Shown: in pieces, positions 33,975 through 41,257 of the stretch
How positions within the stretch are numbered: position 1 is the first letter of the stretch
Layout of the letters: each line of letters starts with the position of its first letter
Assembly (NCBI GenBank): GCA_035556555.1
Contig: DATMES010000002.1
Coordinates: 164,740-228,739, forward strand
Reading direction: 5' to 3'
Length of the DNA stretch: 64,000 nucleotides
Source: Frankiaceae bacterium
GTDB taxonomy: Bacteria > Actinomycetota > Actinomycetes > BP-191
Program-made: the position numbers and the translations under genes
Notes under the pieces: model-generated
Database searches by the model: none
Told to the model about the DNA's origin: nothing
What the model saw: only the letters and a program-made list of their open reading frames with translations

Positions 33975-36900
33975 CCCGCGCCCGCGACACGTACACCGAC
34001 TCCGGCGCATTCGTCCTCCGCGCGCCCCTGCTGCCGTTCCGCACGCTCGACGAGCTCGGCGACGTACGCACCCTCGTCGCCGACCCGGTCGTCCGCGAGG
34101 CGATCTTCCTCGCGTCGCCGTCGCTCGCCGACGACATCGACGACGAGGGCGCGACGCGCGCGCTCTACTCGTACCTCACCCGCATGGCGGGCCGCGCGAC
34201 GCCGTTCGGGCTGTTCGCGGGGTGTGCCGTGGGCTCGGTGGGCGGCGAGACCAACCTCACGCTGCCAGGCCGCGAGGCCGCCAGGAGGCACACCCGGCTC
34301 GACTTCGGCTTCCTCGCGAAGGTCGTCGCGCGGCTGGGTGAGGACGAGGCCGTACGCCCTTTCCTCCGGCTCGTGCCCAACACCAGCCTCTATCGCGCCG
34401 GCGCGCGGCTGCGCATGGCGGAGGCGCGCGTGGACGAGCGCGGTGTGCGCTACCACCGCGTGACGTTCGAGGAGGACGAGGCCCTGACCGCCACCCTCGA
34501 ACGCGCCCGCGACGGCGCGAGCATCGAGGAGCTGGCCGCGGCGCTCGCCGACGACGACATCACGATCGAGGAGGCCCGCGAGTACGTCGGCGAGCTCGTC
34601 AGCGCGCAGCTGCTCGTCAGCGACCTCGGGCCCGTCGTCACCGGCGACGACAGCGTCAAGCGCATCGTCGCCTCCCTCTCGGCGCACGAGGAGACGCGGC
34701 CGTACGCCGACAAGCTCGCCGCCGCCGACGCCGCGCTCGACCGGCTCGACGAACGCCTCGGCAACGACCCGGCGGAGTACCGCGGGCTCGCCGAGAACCT
34801 GAAGGAGCTCGACCCCGACCTGCAGCTCCAGCGGTTGTTCCAGGTCGACCTCGCGTACGAGGCGCCCGCCCTGCGGCTCGGCAGCGACGTCGTCAACGAG
34901 GCGTACCGCGCCATCGACCTGCTGCACCCGCTGTCGCGCAAGCCGGAGGGCGACGAGCTGTCGTCGTTCAAGGAGGCGTTCACCCAGCGGTACGAGCAGC
35001 GTGAGGTGCCGCTCGCGGAGGCGCTGGACGAGGAGATCGGCATCGGCTTCGGGCCGCCCGCCGCGCTGCAGGCCGAGGGCGCGCCGCTGCTCGCCGGCCT
35101 CGTCCCCGGCGGCAGCCGCGAGGCCCGCGGCGGACCCGCCTGGCGCGGCGCCGACACGTACCTGCTCCGCATGCTGACCCGCGCGCTCGCCGAGGGCGCC
35201 GGGGAGATCGCCGTCACCAAGGCCGACCTCGACGCGCTCGCCTCCGGCGACCCGCCGCCGCTGCCCGACGCGCTCGCCGTGTCCGGGACGATCTGCGGTG
35301 ACGGGCGCCTGGCGTTCCACTTCGCGGGCGGGCCGAGCGGCGCGCGGCTGCTGGGCCGCTTCTGCCACCTCGACCCGGGCATCGAGAAGCTGGTCCGTAC
35401 GCACGTCGAGGCGGAGGAGGCGGCGCGGCCGGACGTCGTGTTCGCGGAGGTCGTGCACCTGCCCGAGGGGCGCGTCGGCAACATCCTCGCGAGGCCGGTG
35501 CTGCGCGAGCACGAGATCCCGTTCCTCGCGGTCTCGGGCGTCGAGCCGGCGCGGCAGATCAGCCTCGACGACCTGTACGTCTCCGTCTCCCGCGACCGCG
35601 TCGTGCTGCGGTCGCGCTCGCTCGACCGCGAGGTCGTGCCGCGCATCACGAACGCGCACAACCACCAGACCGGCGCGCTCGCGGTCTACCGGTTCCTCGG
35701 CGCGCTGCAGTACCAGGGCGTCGCCGCGAACATGGCCTGGCCGTGGGGCGTGCTGAGCAACGCGCCGTACCTCCCGCGCGTCACGCACGGCCGCCTCGTC
35801 CTCGCGCTGGCGCAGTGGAACGTCACGTACGACGAGCTGAAGGACCTGCGCGACGCGAAGACGCCGGAGGCGCGCGACGCCGCGATCGCCGCGCTGCGCG
35901 AGGCGCTGCGGCTGCCGCGCCGGGTCGTCATCTCGGCGGGCGACAACGACCTCCCCGTCGACCTCGACGCGCCCGCGGGCCGGGTGCTGTTCGCGCACGA
36001 GGGGCGGCGCGGCGGGCTGAAGCTCGTCGAGCTGTTCCCCGGCGTGGACGACCTCGGGGTGTCGTCGCCGGAGGGGTCGTACGTCCACCAGTTCGTGCTC
36101 CCGCTGGTGCGCCGTACGCCGTCGTCGCAGATCCCGCTCTACGTCGGCGACGACAGCGGCATCGAGAGCGTCTTCCCGCCGGGGTCGGAGTGGCTGACCG
36201 CCAAGCTCTACACCGGCAAGGCGACCGCCGACGCGGTGCTGCGCGAGGTCGTCGCGCCGCTCGTGGCGGAGACACGCGACGCCGCGGACCTGTGGTTCTT
36301 CCTGCGCTACGGCGACCCCGAGCACCACCTGCGGGTCCGCTTCCACGGCGACGTGCTCGACAAGCTGCACGCGCGCGTACGGCCGCTGCTCGACGACGGC
36401 CGCGTGTCGCGCGTGGTGCTCGACACGTACCGCCGCGAGGTGGCCCGCTACGGCGGCCCCGAGGGCATCGTCGTCGCGGAGCAGGTGTTCCGCCACGACA
36501 GCGACGCGGTGCTCGCGATCGTGCTCGCCGCGGCGGGTGACGCGGGCCTCGGGATCCGCTGGCGCGCAGCGGTTCTGGGTGTCGACGGGCTGCTCGCCGA
36601 CGGCGGGATGGACGTGCCGTCGCGGCGCGCCGCCGTACGCCGCTGGCGCGACGGCCTCGTCGCCGAGCAGGGCGGCACCGGCGACAACGCGAAGCGGCAC
36701 GCAGGCAAGCTGTTCCGCACCGAGCGCGAGGGCCTGGCCCGGCTCATGGGCGGGACACCGGAAGACCGCGCTGAGACCGCCGTGCTCGGCGCGCTGGCGG
36801 CTCGTTCGGAGGCCATCGAGCCGCTGCTCGCCGGCACCCGCGAGGACATCCTCGGCAGCCTCTGCCACATGCACGTCAACCGGCTCCTCCGCGGCGCGCA

Positions 36901-36979
36901 GCGCACGCAGGAGCTGGTCGTGTACGACCTGCTGGACCGGCTGTACGCCGCGGCGCAGGGGCGGGCGGGGAAGGGATGA
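33971..36979 (+). CDS. lanB: Lanthipeptide dehydratase LanB, full length
   Basis: A 1002-residue class I dehydratase, similar in size to NisB (993). It uses glutamyl-tRNA to activate Ser/Thr of the precursor and then eliminates glutamate. The glutamylation domain fills ~1-700 (FVLRAPLLPFRTLDEL start, TRMAGRATPFGLFAGCAVG, PRITNAHNHQTGALAVYRFL). The SpaB_C-type elimination domain is fused at ~735-1000 (GSEWLTAKLYTGKATAD, WFFLRYGDPEHHLRVRFHG). The GTG start lies in the lanC stop and the gene overlaps its downstream neighbour by four bases. Confidence 0.94.
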   Translation: MTRARDTYTDSGAFVLRAPLLPFRTLDELGDVRTLVADPVVREAIFLASPSLADDIDDEGATRALYSYLTRMAGRATPFGLFAGCAVGSVGGETNLTLPGREAARRHTRLDFGFLAKVVARLGEDEAVRPFLRLVPNTSLYRAGARLRMAEARVDERGVRYHRVTFEEDEALTATLERARDGASIEELAAALADDDITIEEAREYVGELVSAQLLVSDLGPVVTGDDSVKRIVASLSAHEETRPYADKLAAADAALDRLDERLGNDPAEYRGLAENLKELDPDLQLQRLFQVDLAYEAPALRLGSDVVNEAYRAIDLLHPLSRKPEGDELSSFKEAFTQRYEQREVPLAEALDEEIGIGFGPPAALQAEGAPLLAGLVPGGSREARGGPAWRGADTYLLRMLTRALAEGAGEIAVTKADLDALASGDPPPLPDALAVSGTICGDGRLAFHFAGGPSGARLLGRFCHLDPGIEKLVRTHVEAEEAARPDVVFAEVVHLPEGRVGNILARPVLREHEIPFLAVSGVEPARQISLDDLYVSVSRDRVVLRSRSLDREVVPRITNAHNHQTGALAVYRFLGALQYQGVAANMAWPWGVLSNAPYLPRVTHGRLVLALAQWNVTYDELKDLRDAKTPEARDAAIAALREALRLPRRVVISAGDNDLPVDLDAPAGRVLFAHEGRRGGLKLVELFPGVDDLGVSSPEGSYVHQFVLPLVRRTPSSQIPLYVGDDSGIESVFPPGSEWLTAKLYTGKATADAVLREVVAPLVAETRDAADLWFFLRYGDPEHHLRVRFHGDVLDKLHARVRPLLDDGRVSRVVLDTYRREVARYGGPEGIVVAEQVFRHDSDAVLAIVLAAAGDAGLGIRWRAAVLGVDGLLADGGMDVPSRRAAVRRWRDGLVAEQGGTGDNAKRHAGKLFRTEREGLARLMGGTPEDRAETAVLGALAARSEAIEPLLAGTREDILGSLCHMHVNRLLRGAQRTQELVVYDLLDRLYAAAQGRAGKG

Positions 36980-37407
36980 CGGAGACGCCCGAGAAGCGGC
37001 CGCTGTTCCGGCCGGAGGCGGTCGAGCACCACGCGCGCGGCCAGGTCGGCGGGCGCCGGCTCGACCTGCGCGAGGCGGTGACCGTCTGGCTGTTCCGGGG
37101 GCTGCTCGGGGTGCTGGCGCTGGCCGTGGTGGTGGCGTTCGCCGTCCGCGTCGACTCGTGGACGACCGCCGCCGCGACCATCGGCTCCGACGGGCGCACC
37201 GCCACGCTGACGACCGACCGCAAGGTCGAGACCGGCACCGAGGTGCGCGTCCGGATCGACGGCCGCGAGGTGCGCGGGCGCGTCACCGGCGCCCGCGACG
37301 GCGCCGTGGAGGTCGCCCTCGCGGACCTGGCGCGCTCCGGCGGCACCGGGCCCGCCCTCCTGCGGCACCGGCAGTCCATCGCGTTCCTGCTGCTGGGGCG
37401 TGACTGA
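36976..37407 (+). CDS. Short membrane-fusion-like (HlyD-type) protein
   Basis: A 143-residue protein with a cytoplasmic LFRPEAVEHHARG motif like that at the N-terminus of HlyD-family adaptors. One membrane helix follows (FRGLLGVLALAVVVAFAVRV, ~40-58), then a small beta domain (TDRKVETGTEVRVRIDGREVRGRV) resembling the membrane-proximal barrel. The long coiled-coil arm of true adaptors is missing, as might suit a single-membrane exporter. It overlaps lanB upstream and is directly followed by the C39 transporter, so it is probably that transporter's partner. Confidence 0.7.
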   Translation: MTETPEKRPLFRPEAVEHHARGQVGGRRLDLREAVTVWLFRGLLGVLALAVVVAFAVRVDSWTTAAATIGSDGRTATLTTDRKVETGTEVRVRIDGREVRGRVTGARDGAVEVALADLARSGGTGPALLRHRQSIAFLLLGRD

Positions 37408-39605
37408 TGGCCGGGCGGGTGCGCTTCCGCGCGCAGGTCGAGCTGGCCGACTGCGGCGCCGCGGCGCTGGCGATGGTGCTGGAGCTGCACGGCCGCCCGA
37501 TCCCGTTCGACGAGATCCGTACGGTCTGCGGCACGGGCCGCGACGGCACCGACGCCGCGACGCTCGTCGCCGCCGCCGGGTACTACGGCATGGAGGCGAA
37601 GGGCGTACGCACCGAGGTCGAGGACCTCGAGGCGCTGCCGCAGGGCACGATGCTGTTCTGGGACCTCAGCCACTTCGTCGTGCTCGACAGGGTGCGCCGC
37701 GGCGGCATCGACATCGTGGACCCCGCGATCGGCCGCCGGCACGTGCGGTGGGACGAAGTGCGGCGCTCGTACGCCGGCGTGGCCCTGCTCGCCGAGCCAG
37801 GCCCCGAGTTCACGCCGGGCGGACGTCGGAAGCACGGCCTGTGGCGGCACATCCGGCCGCTGCTCGAGCAGCACTCCACGCTGCGCCGCGCGGTCACGAC
37901 GTCGCTGCTCATCCGCGTCCTCGCGCTCGGCCTGCCGCTGCTCACCGCGGCGCTGGTCGACCGCGTCGTGCCTGTCGGCGACCGCAACCTGCTGCGGATC
38001 ATCGCGCTGTCGCTCGCGGTCGCGGTGGCGTTCAACTTCCTGACGTCGTGGCTGCGCGGCCTGCTGCTGCTGGAGCTGCGGTCGCGCGTGGACCTGCGGA
38101 CGACGCTCGGCTTCCTCGAGCACCTCGTCGCGCTGCCCTACACGTTCCACCTGAGCCGCTCGTCGGGCGACCTCATGATGCGGCTGCGCAGCAACTCGTA
38201 CGTCCGCGAGATCCTCACGACGACGACGCTGTCGGCGCTGCTCGACGGCGCGTTCGCGACGCTGTACCTCGTCCTGCTGCTGGCGTTCTCCGTGCCCGTC
38301 GGGTTGCTCGTGCTCGGGCTCGGCACGTTGCAGGTCGTCGTGCTGCTGGTGTCGCGGCGCGCGACGCAGCGCCTTGCCGGGGAGTCGCTGCGGGCGGAGG
38401 CGCGGTCGCAGGGGTACGCGTTCCAGCTGCTGGCCGGCATCGGGACGTTGAAGTCCTCGGGCACCGAACGCCGCGCGGTCGAGCAGTTCTCGCGGCTGTT
38501 CACCGACGAGATCTCCGTCGCGGTCTCGCGCGGCAGGCTGTCCGCGGCGGTCGACGCGCTGACCTCCGCGCTGTCGATCGGGTCGCCGCTCGTCGTCCTG
38601 ACGTTCGCCGGCGTGCAGGTGCTCGACGGCAACATCAGCCTCGGCAACGCGCTCGCCCTCAACGCTCTCGCCGTCAGCTTCCTGCAGCCGCTGTCCGTGC
38701 TCGTCACGACCGGTCTGTCGGTGCAGGTGCTGACGTCCTACGTCGAGCGGCTCAACGACGTCTTCGACGCCCCCGTCGAGCAGGCCGGCGACGAGATCCG
38801 CCCCGCGCCGCGGCTGACCGGTGCGATCGAGGCGGCGGGCGTGACGTTCCGGTACGCGCCGCTCTCACAGATCGTCGTCGACGACGTGTCGGTCTCCGTG
38901 AAGCCGGGCCAGACCGTCGCGCTGGTGGGGCGTTCGGGCTCCGGCAAGACGACGCTCGGCCACCTGCTGCTCGGGCTCTACCGGCCGACCGACGGCGTCG
39001 TACGGCACGACGGCATCGACCTCACGACGCTGGAGGCGCGCAGCGTGCGCAACCAGTTCGGGGTCGTGACGCAGGACCCGTACCTGTTCTCGACGACGCT
39101 GCGCGACAACATCGCGTTCGCCGACCCGGCCCTGACGCTGGAGGACGTGCAGCGGGCGGCGAAGCTGGCGTGCATCGACGAGGACATCGCGGCGATGCCG
39201 ATGGGGTACGACACCGTGCTCAGCGACGGCGGCGCGTCACTGTCGGGCGGTCAGCGCCAGCGCGTGGCGCTCGCGCGGGCGCTCGCCGGACGGCCCGCCG
39301 TCCTCCTGCTCGACGAGGCGACCAGCCACCTCGACGCGGTGACCGAGGCGGCCGTACACAAGAACCTCACCGGCCTCGGCTGCACGACGATCGTCGTCGC
39401 GCACCGGCTGTCCACCGTCGTCAACGCCGACCTGATCATGGTCGTGGAGAACGGCCGCGTGATCGAGAGCGGGACTCACACGTCGTTGCTGCGCAAGCGC
39501 TCCGGGGCGTACCGCGCGCTCGTCACGGGTCAGCTCTCCCAGAACGGCGACGGGGCGCCGACCCGGTCGAGTCGGCGCCCCGCGGCGAAGAAGACGGCGA
39601 GCTAG
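37407..39605 (+). CDS. lanT: C39-peptidase ABC transporter (double-glycine leader processing and export)
   Basis: A 732-residue bifunctional exporter. The N-terminal C39 protease (~1-130) has Gln10, catalytic Cys16 (ELADCGAAAL), His89 (LSHFVVLD) and Asp105 (DIVDPAIG). Six transmembrane helices span ~165-430. The ATPase has Walker A GRSGSGKTT (~510), LSGGQ (~612) and Walker B VLLLDEAT. It should cut the precursors after their GG sites while exporting them. Its stop overlaps, tail to tail, the stop of precursor 3. Confidence 0.95.
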   Translation: MAGRVRFRAQVELADCGAAALAMVLELHGRPIPFDEIRTVCGTGRDGTDAATLVAAAGYYGMEAKGVRTEVEDLEALPQGTMLFWDLSHFVVLDRVRRGGIDIVDPAIGRRHVRWDEVRRSYAGVALLAEPGPEFTPGGRRKHGLWRHIRPLLEQHSTLRRAVTTSLLIRVLALGLPLLTAALVDRVVPVGDRNLLRIIALSLAVAVAFNFLTSWLRGLLLLELRSRVDLRTTLGFLEHLVALPYTFHLSRSSGDLMMRLRSNSYVREILTTTTLSALLDGAFATLYLVLLLAFSVPVGLLVLGLGTLQVVVLLVSRRATQRLAGESLRAEARSQGYAFQLLAGIGTLKSSGTERRAVEQFSRLFTDEISVAVSRGRLSAAVDALTSALSIGSPLVVLTFAGVQVLDGNISLGNALALNALAVSFLQPLSVLVTTGLSVQVLTSYVERLNDVFDAPVEQAGDEIRPAPRLTGAIEAAGVTFRYAPLSQIVVDDVSVSVKPGQTVALVGRSGSGKTTLGHLLLGLYRPTDGVVRHDGIDLTTLEARSVRNQFGVVTQDPYLFSTTLRDNIAFADPALTLEDVQRAAKLACIDEDIAAMPMGYDTVLSDGGASLSGGQRQRVALARALAGRPAVLLLDEATSHLDAVTEAAVHKNLTGLGCTTIVVAHRLSTVVNADLIMVVENGRVIESGTHTSLLRKRSGAYRALVTGQLSQNGDGAPTRSSRRPAAKKTAS
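39552..39581. terminator. Hairpin inside the 3' end of the C39 transporter gene
   Basis: 11-bp arms GGGGCGCCGAC (39552-39562) and GTCGGCGCCCC (39571-39581) around an 8-base loop, within the last 20 codons of the transporter gene and just past the convergent precursor 3 stop. It may terminate both converging transcripts. Confidence 0.5.
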
Positions 39606-39784
39606 CAGCCGTTCGCGACCGTCGCGACGCAGTCGAGCGTCGGACAGCGGTACGTCGCGCACGACACGATGCCGCTGATGCACGGCGCCTTCGTGATCTC
39701 CTGCGCGGCGCCGCCGACGACGATGTCGAGCTCCGCGGTCGTGAGCTCGACCAGGGTCTCCTTCTTGAGGTTCAGCTTGCGCAT
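39602..39784 (-). CDS. Lanthipeptide precursor peptide 3 (LanA)
   Basis: A 60-residue precursor; GGAAGGA precedes the ATG. The leader (MRKLNLKKETLVELTTAEL...VVGG) is 25 residues. The 35-residue core begins AAQEITKAPC, has five Cys and shares CISGIVSCATYRC with precursor 4. It ends in Cys. Its stop overlaps that of the C39 transporter on the other strand. It is third in the 5-4-3 series. Confidence 0.87.
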   Translation of the reverse strand: MRKLNLKKETLVELTTAELDIVVGGAAQEITKAPCISGIVSCATYRCPTLDCVATVANGC

Positions 39785-39851
39785 GACGTCCTTCCCGAAC
39801 GTTGAGGGGTCTTGGCGCGAAGGGTTCGACGCGCGGCGCGCGCCGTCCTGT

Positions 39852-40031
39852 CTAGCCGCAGCCCTCGGTGGTGAAGCAGGCGTTCCACGTCGGCAGGCAG
39901 CGGTACGTCGCGCAGGTCACGATGCCGCTGACGCAGACGTTGCACGACAGGCCGGAGCCGCCGGCGACGAGGTCGAGCTCCTCGCCGCTGAGCTCGACGA
40001 GGGTCTCCTTCTCGAGGTTGAGCTTGCGCAT
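39852..40031 (-). CDS. Lanthipeptide precursor peptide 4 (LanA)
   Basis: A 59-residue precursor with GGAAAGGA before the ATG. The leader MRKLNLEKETLVELSGEEL...LVAGG is 25 residues. The 34-residue core begins SGLSCNVC and contains VSGIVTCATYRC; it has six Cys and eight Ser/Thr, enough for several rings. It lies 31 bases after precursor 5 and 67 bases before precursor 3, on the same strand. Confidence 0.88.
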   Translation of the reverse strand: MRKLNLEKETLVELSGEELDLVAGGSGLSCNVCVSGIVTCATYRCLPTWNACFTTEGCG

Positions 40032-40062
40032 GAGCGTCCTTTCCGAACGGTAGGGGTGGCGC

Positions 40063-40221
40063 CTAGCAGGAACGGATGGAGAGACAGGGCAGGCCGGTGA
40101 TGCACTCCTGGAAGTCGCTCGCGCAGTTGATACACGACAGGCCCGAGCCGCCGGCGACCTGGTCGAGCTCCTCGCCGGTGAGCTCGACGAGGTGCTCCTT
40201 CTCGAGGGTGAGCTTGCGCAT
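40063..40221 (-). CDS. Lanthipeptide precursor peptide 5 (LanA)
   Basis: A 52-residue precursor; GAAAGGA precedes the ATG. The 25-residue leader MRKLTLEKEHLVELTGEEL...VAGG is close to that of precursor 4. The 27-residue core begins SGLSCINCASDFQEC and ends in Ser-Cys, with five Cys and six Ser/Thr. It is the first precursor of the right-hand group and lies 29 bases after the SIMPL-domain gene. Confidence 0.88.
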   Translation of the reverse strand: MRKLTLEKEHLVELTGEELDQVAGGSGLSCINCASDFQECITGLPCLSIRSC

Positions 40222-40250
40222 GGTGCGTTCCTTTCGTAGGGAGTTCGTTG

Positions 40251-40943
40251 CTACAGCGTGCCGTCGGGTGGCGCCGCCATCCGGAACCGCGCCTCCACGC
40301 TCGCGCGGACGACCTGGCGTACGGGCTCGAGGTCGAGCGACACGGGCCGTGCGGCAGCGGTGGCGCTCATGGCGCGCATCGGCGAGGCCGCGACCGGCAT
40401 CGACGGGCCGCCGGCCCAGTCGCCGCCGCCGTCCGCGGGCTGGGTGAGCAGGCCGGTGTCGGCGATCTCCACGACGGTCGTCAGGCGGCTGCCCAGCGCC
40501 TCGGCGTACTCCCGTCCCCGCTCCACCGCGTCGCGGGCCGCCGCCATCCGCGCCGCCTTGTACGTCGGGCTGTCCGTCCGCAGCCGCCACCACGGCCCCG
40601 CGACGTCGACCATCTCCAGCTCGGCCAGCCGCGCGACGAGGTCGCCGAGGGCCGCGAAGTCGGTCACGGTGACGGCGTGGCGTACGACCGCCGAGTAGCC
40701 GGCGATGCGCTCGTTCGGCTTGCCGTCCTTGAACTCGGGGCCGATCCGCACGCTCGTCGTCTCGACGCGTTCGACGCCGTACGACTCCAGCAGCGCGAGC
40801 ACCGCCGCCGAACGCTCGTCGACCCGGCGCAGCGTGTCCTCGCGGTGCTTGTCGCGAGCGCCGACGGCGACGTTGAGCTGGGCGGTCTCGGGCTCGACCT
40901 CCTGCACGGCCTCACCGCGTACGGACACCAGCGGCTCGTCCAC
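40251..40943 (-). CDS. SIMPL-domain (DUF541) protein
   Basis: A 230-residue protein; GTG start with GAGGAGG seven bases upstream. It opens with VSVRGEAVQEVEPETAQLNVAVGARD and contains IAGYSAVVRHAVTVTDFAALGDLVARLAEL and a KAARMAAARDAVERGREYAEALG helix, all typical of the SIMPL/DUF541 fold (Bp26, IRAK-associated relatives). No signal peptide is visible, so it seems cytoplasmic. It stands immediately upstream of precursors 5-4-3 on the same strand and may be co-transcribed with them. Role unknown. Confidence 0.85.
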   Translation of the reverse strand: MDEPLVSVRGEAVQEVEPETAQLNVAVGARDKHREDTLRRVDERSAAVLALLESYGVERVETTSVRIGPEFKDGKPNERIAGYSAVVRHAVTVTDFAALGDLVARLAELEMVDVAGPWWRLRTDSPTYKAARMAAARDAVERGREYAEALGSRLTTVVEIADTGLLTQPADGGGDWAGGPSMPVAASPMRAMSATAAARPVSLDLEPVRQVVRASVEARFRMAAPPDGTL

Positions 40944-41009
40944 GGTCGCCTCCTCGAGGGTTGGCCGCCCAAAATACGCCGCCCGGCTCTGGCGGCGGCG
41001 AGCCCGGGC

Positions 41010-41044
41010 CTTCCTTGCAGTCCGCTCGCCGGTCTCGAGCGTGG
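41010..41044 (+). repeat. Intergenic direct repeat, copy A
   Basis: The 35-base unit CTTCCTTGCAGTCC...GCCGGTCTCGAGCGTGG. Copy B lies at 41176-41210 and matches at 31 of 35 positions. The pair flanks the palindrome at 41069-41127. Confidence 0.7.
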
Positions 41045-41068
41045 AGTAGCGCCAGGTCCCACCGAAGT

Positions 41069-41127
41069 CGATCACCTGTGTCCCCTGAGCGGCCGGAACG
41101 CCGTACGGGAGGGGACACAGGTGATCG
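41069..41127. repeat. Perfect 18-bp intergenic palindrome
   Basis: The arms CGATCACCTGTGTCCCCT (41069-41086) and AGGGGACACAGGTGATCG (41110-41127) match perfectly around a 23-base loop. It lies between the SIMPL gene (starting at 40943, reading left) and the end of pmt. There is no T-run on either side. Confidence 0.8.
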
Positions 41128-41175
41128 TTTCGGGCGCGCGGCGGGCGCGGCGGGCGCGGCGTGGTCTGGCGCGGT

Positions 41176-41227
41176 CTTCCTTGCCGTCCACCGGCCGGTC
41201 TCGAGCGTGGTGATCTTCAAGGAACGG
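41176..41227 (+). repeat. Intergenic repeat, copy B with extension
   Basis: Copy B of the 35-base unit continues into TGATCTTCAAGGAACGG. The segment 41194-41227 recurs inverted at 60308-60341 with 31 of 34 identities. It ends about 30 bases before the pmt stop codon. Confidence 0.7.
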
Positions 41228-41257
41228 GCGGCAGCGGCCCCGGGCGGGCGGGAGGTG

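Noticed and set aside
32312..40221. Class II lanthipeptide, sactipeptide or microcin interpretation of the small genes
   Set aside because: No LanM, radical SAM or YcaO gene is present; LanB and LanC are complete, so class I chemistry is the simplest reading.
41010..41210. Possible CRISPR array
   Set aside because: Only two repeat units with an asymmetric palindrome between them and no cas genes; spacing and structure do not fit.
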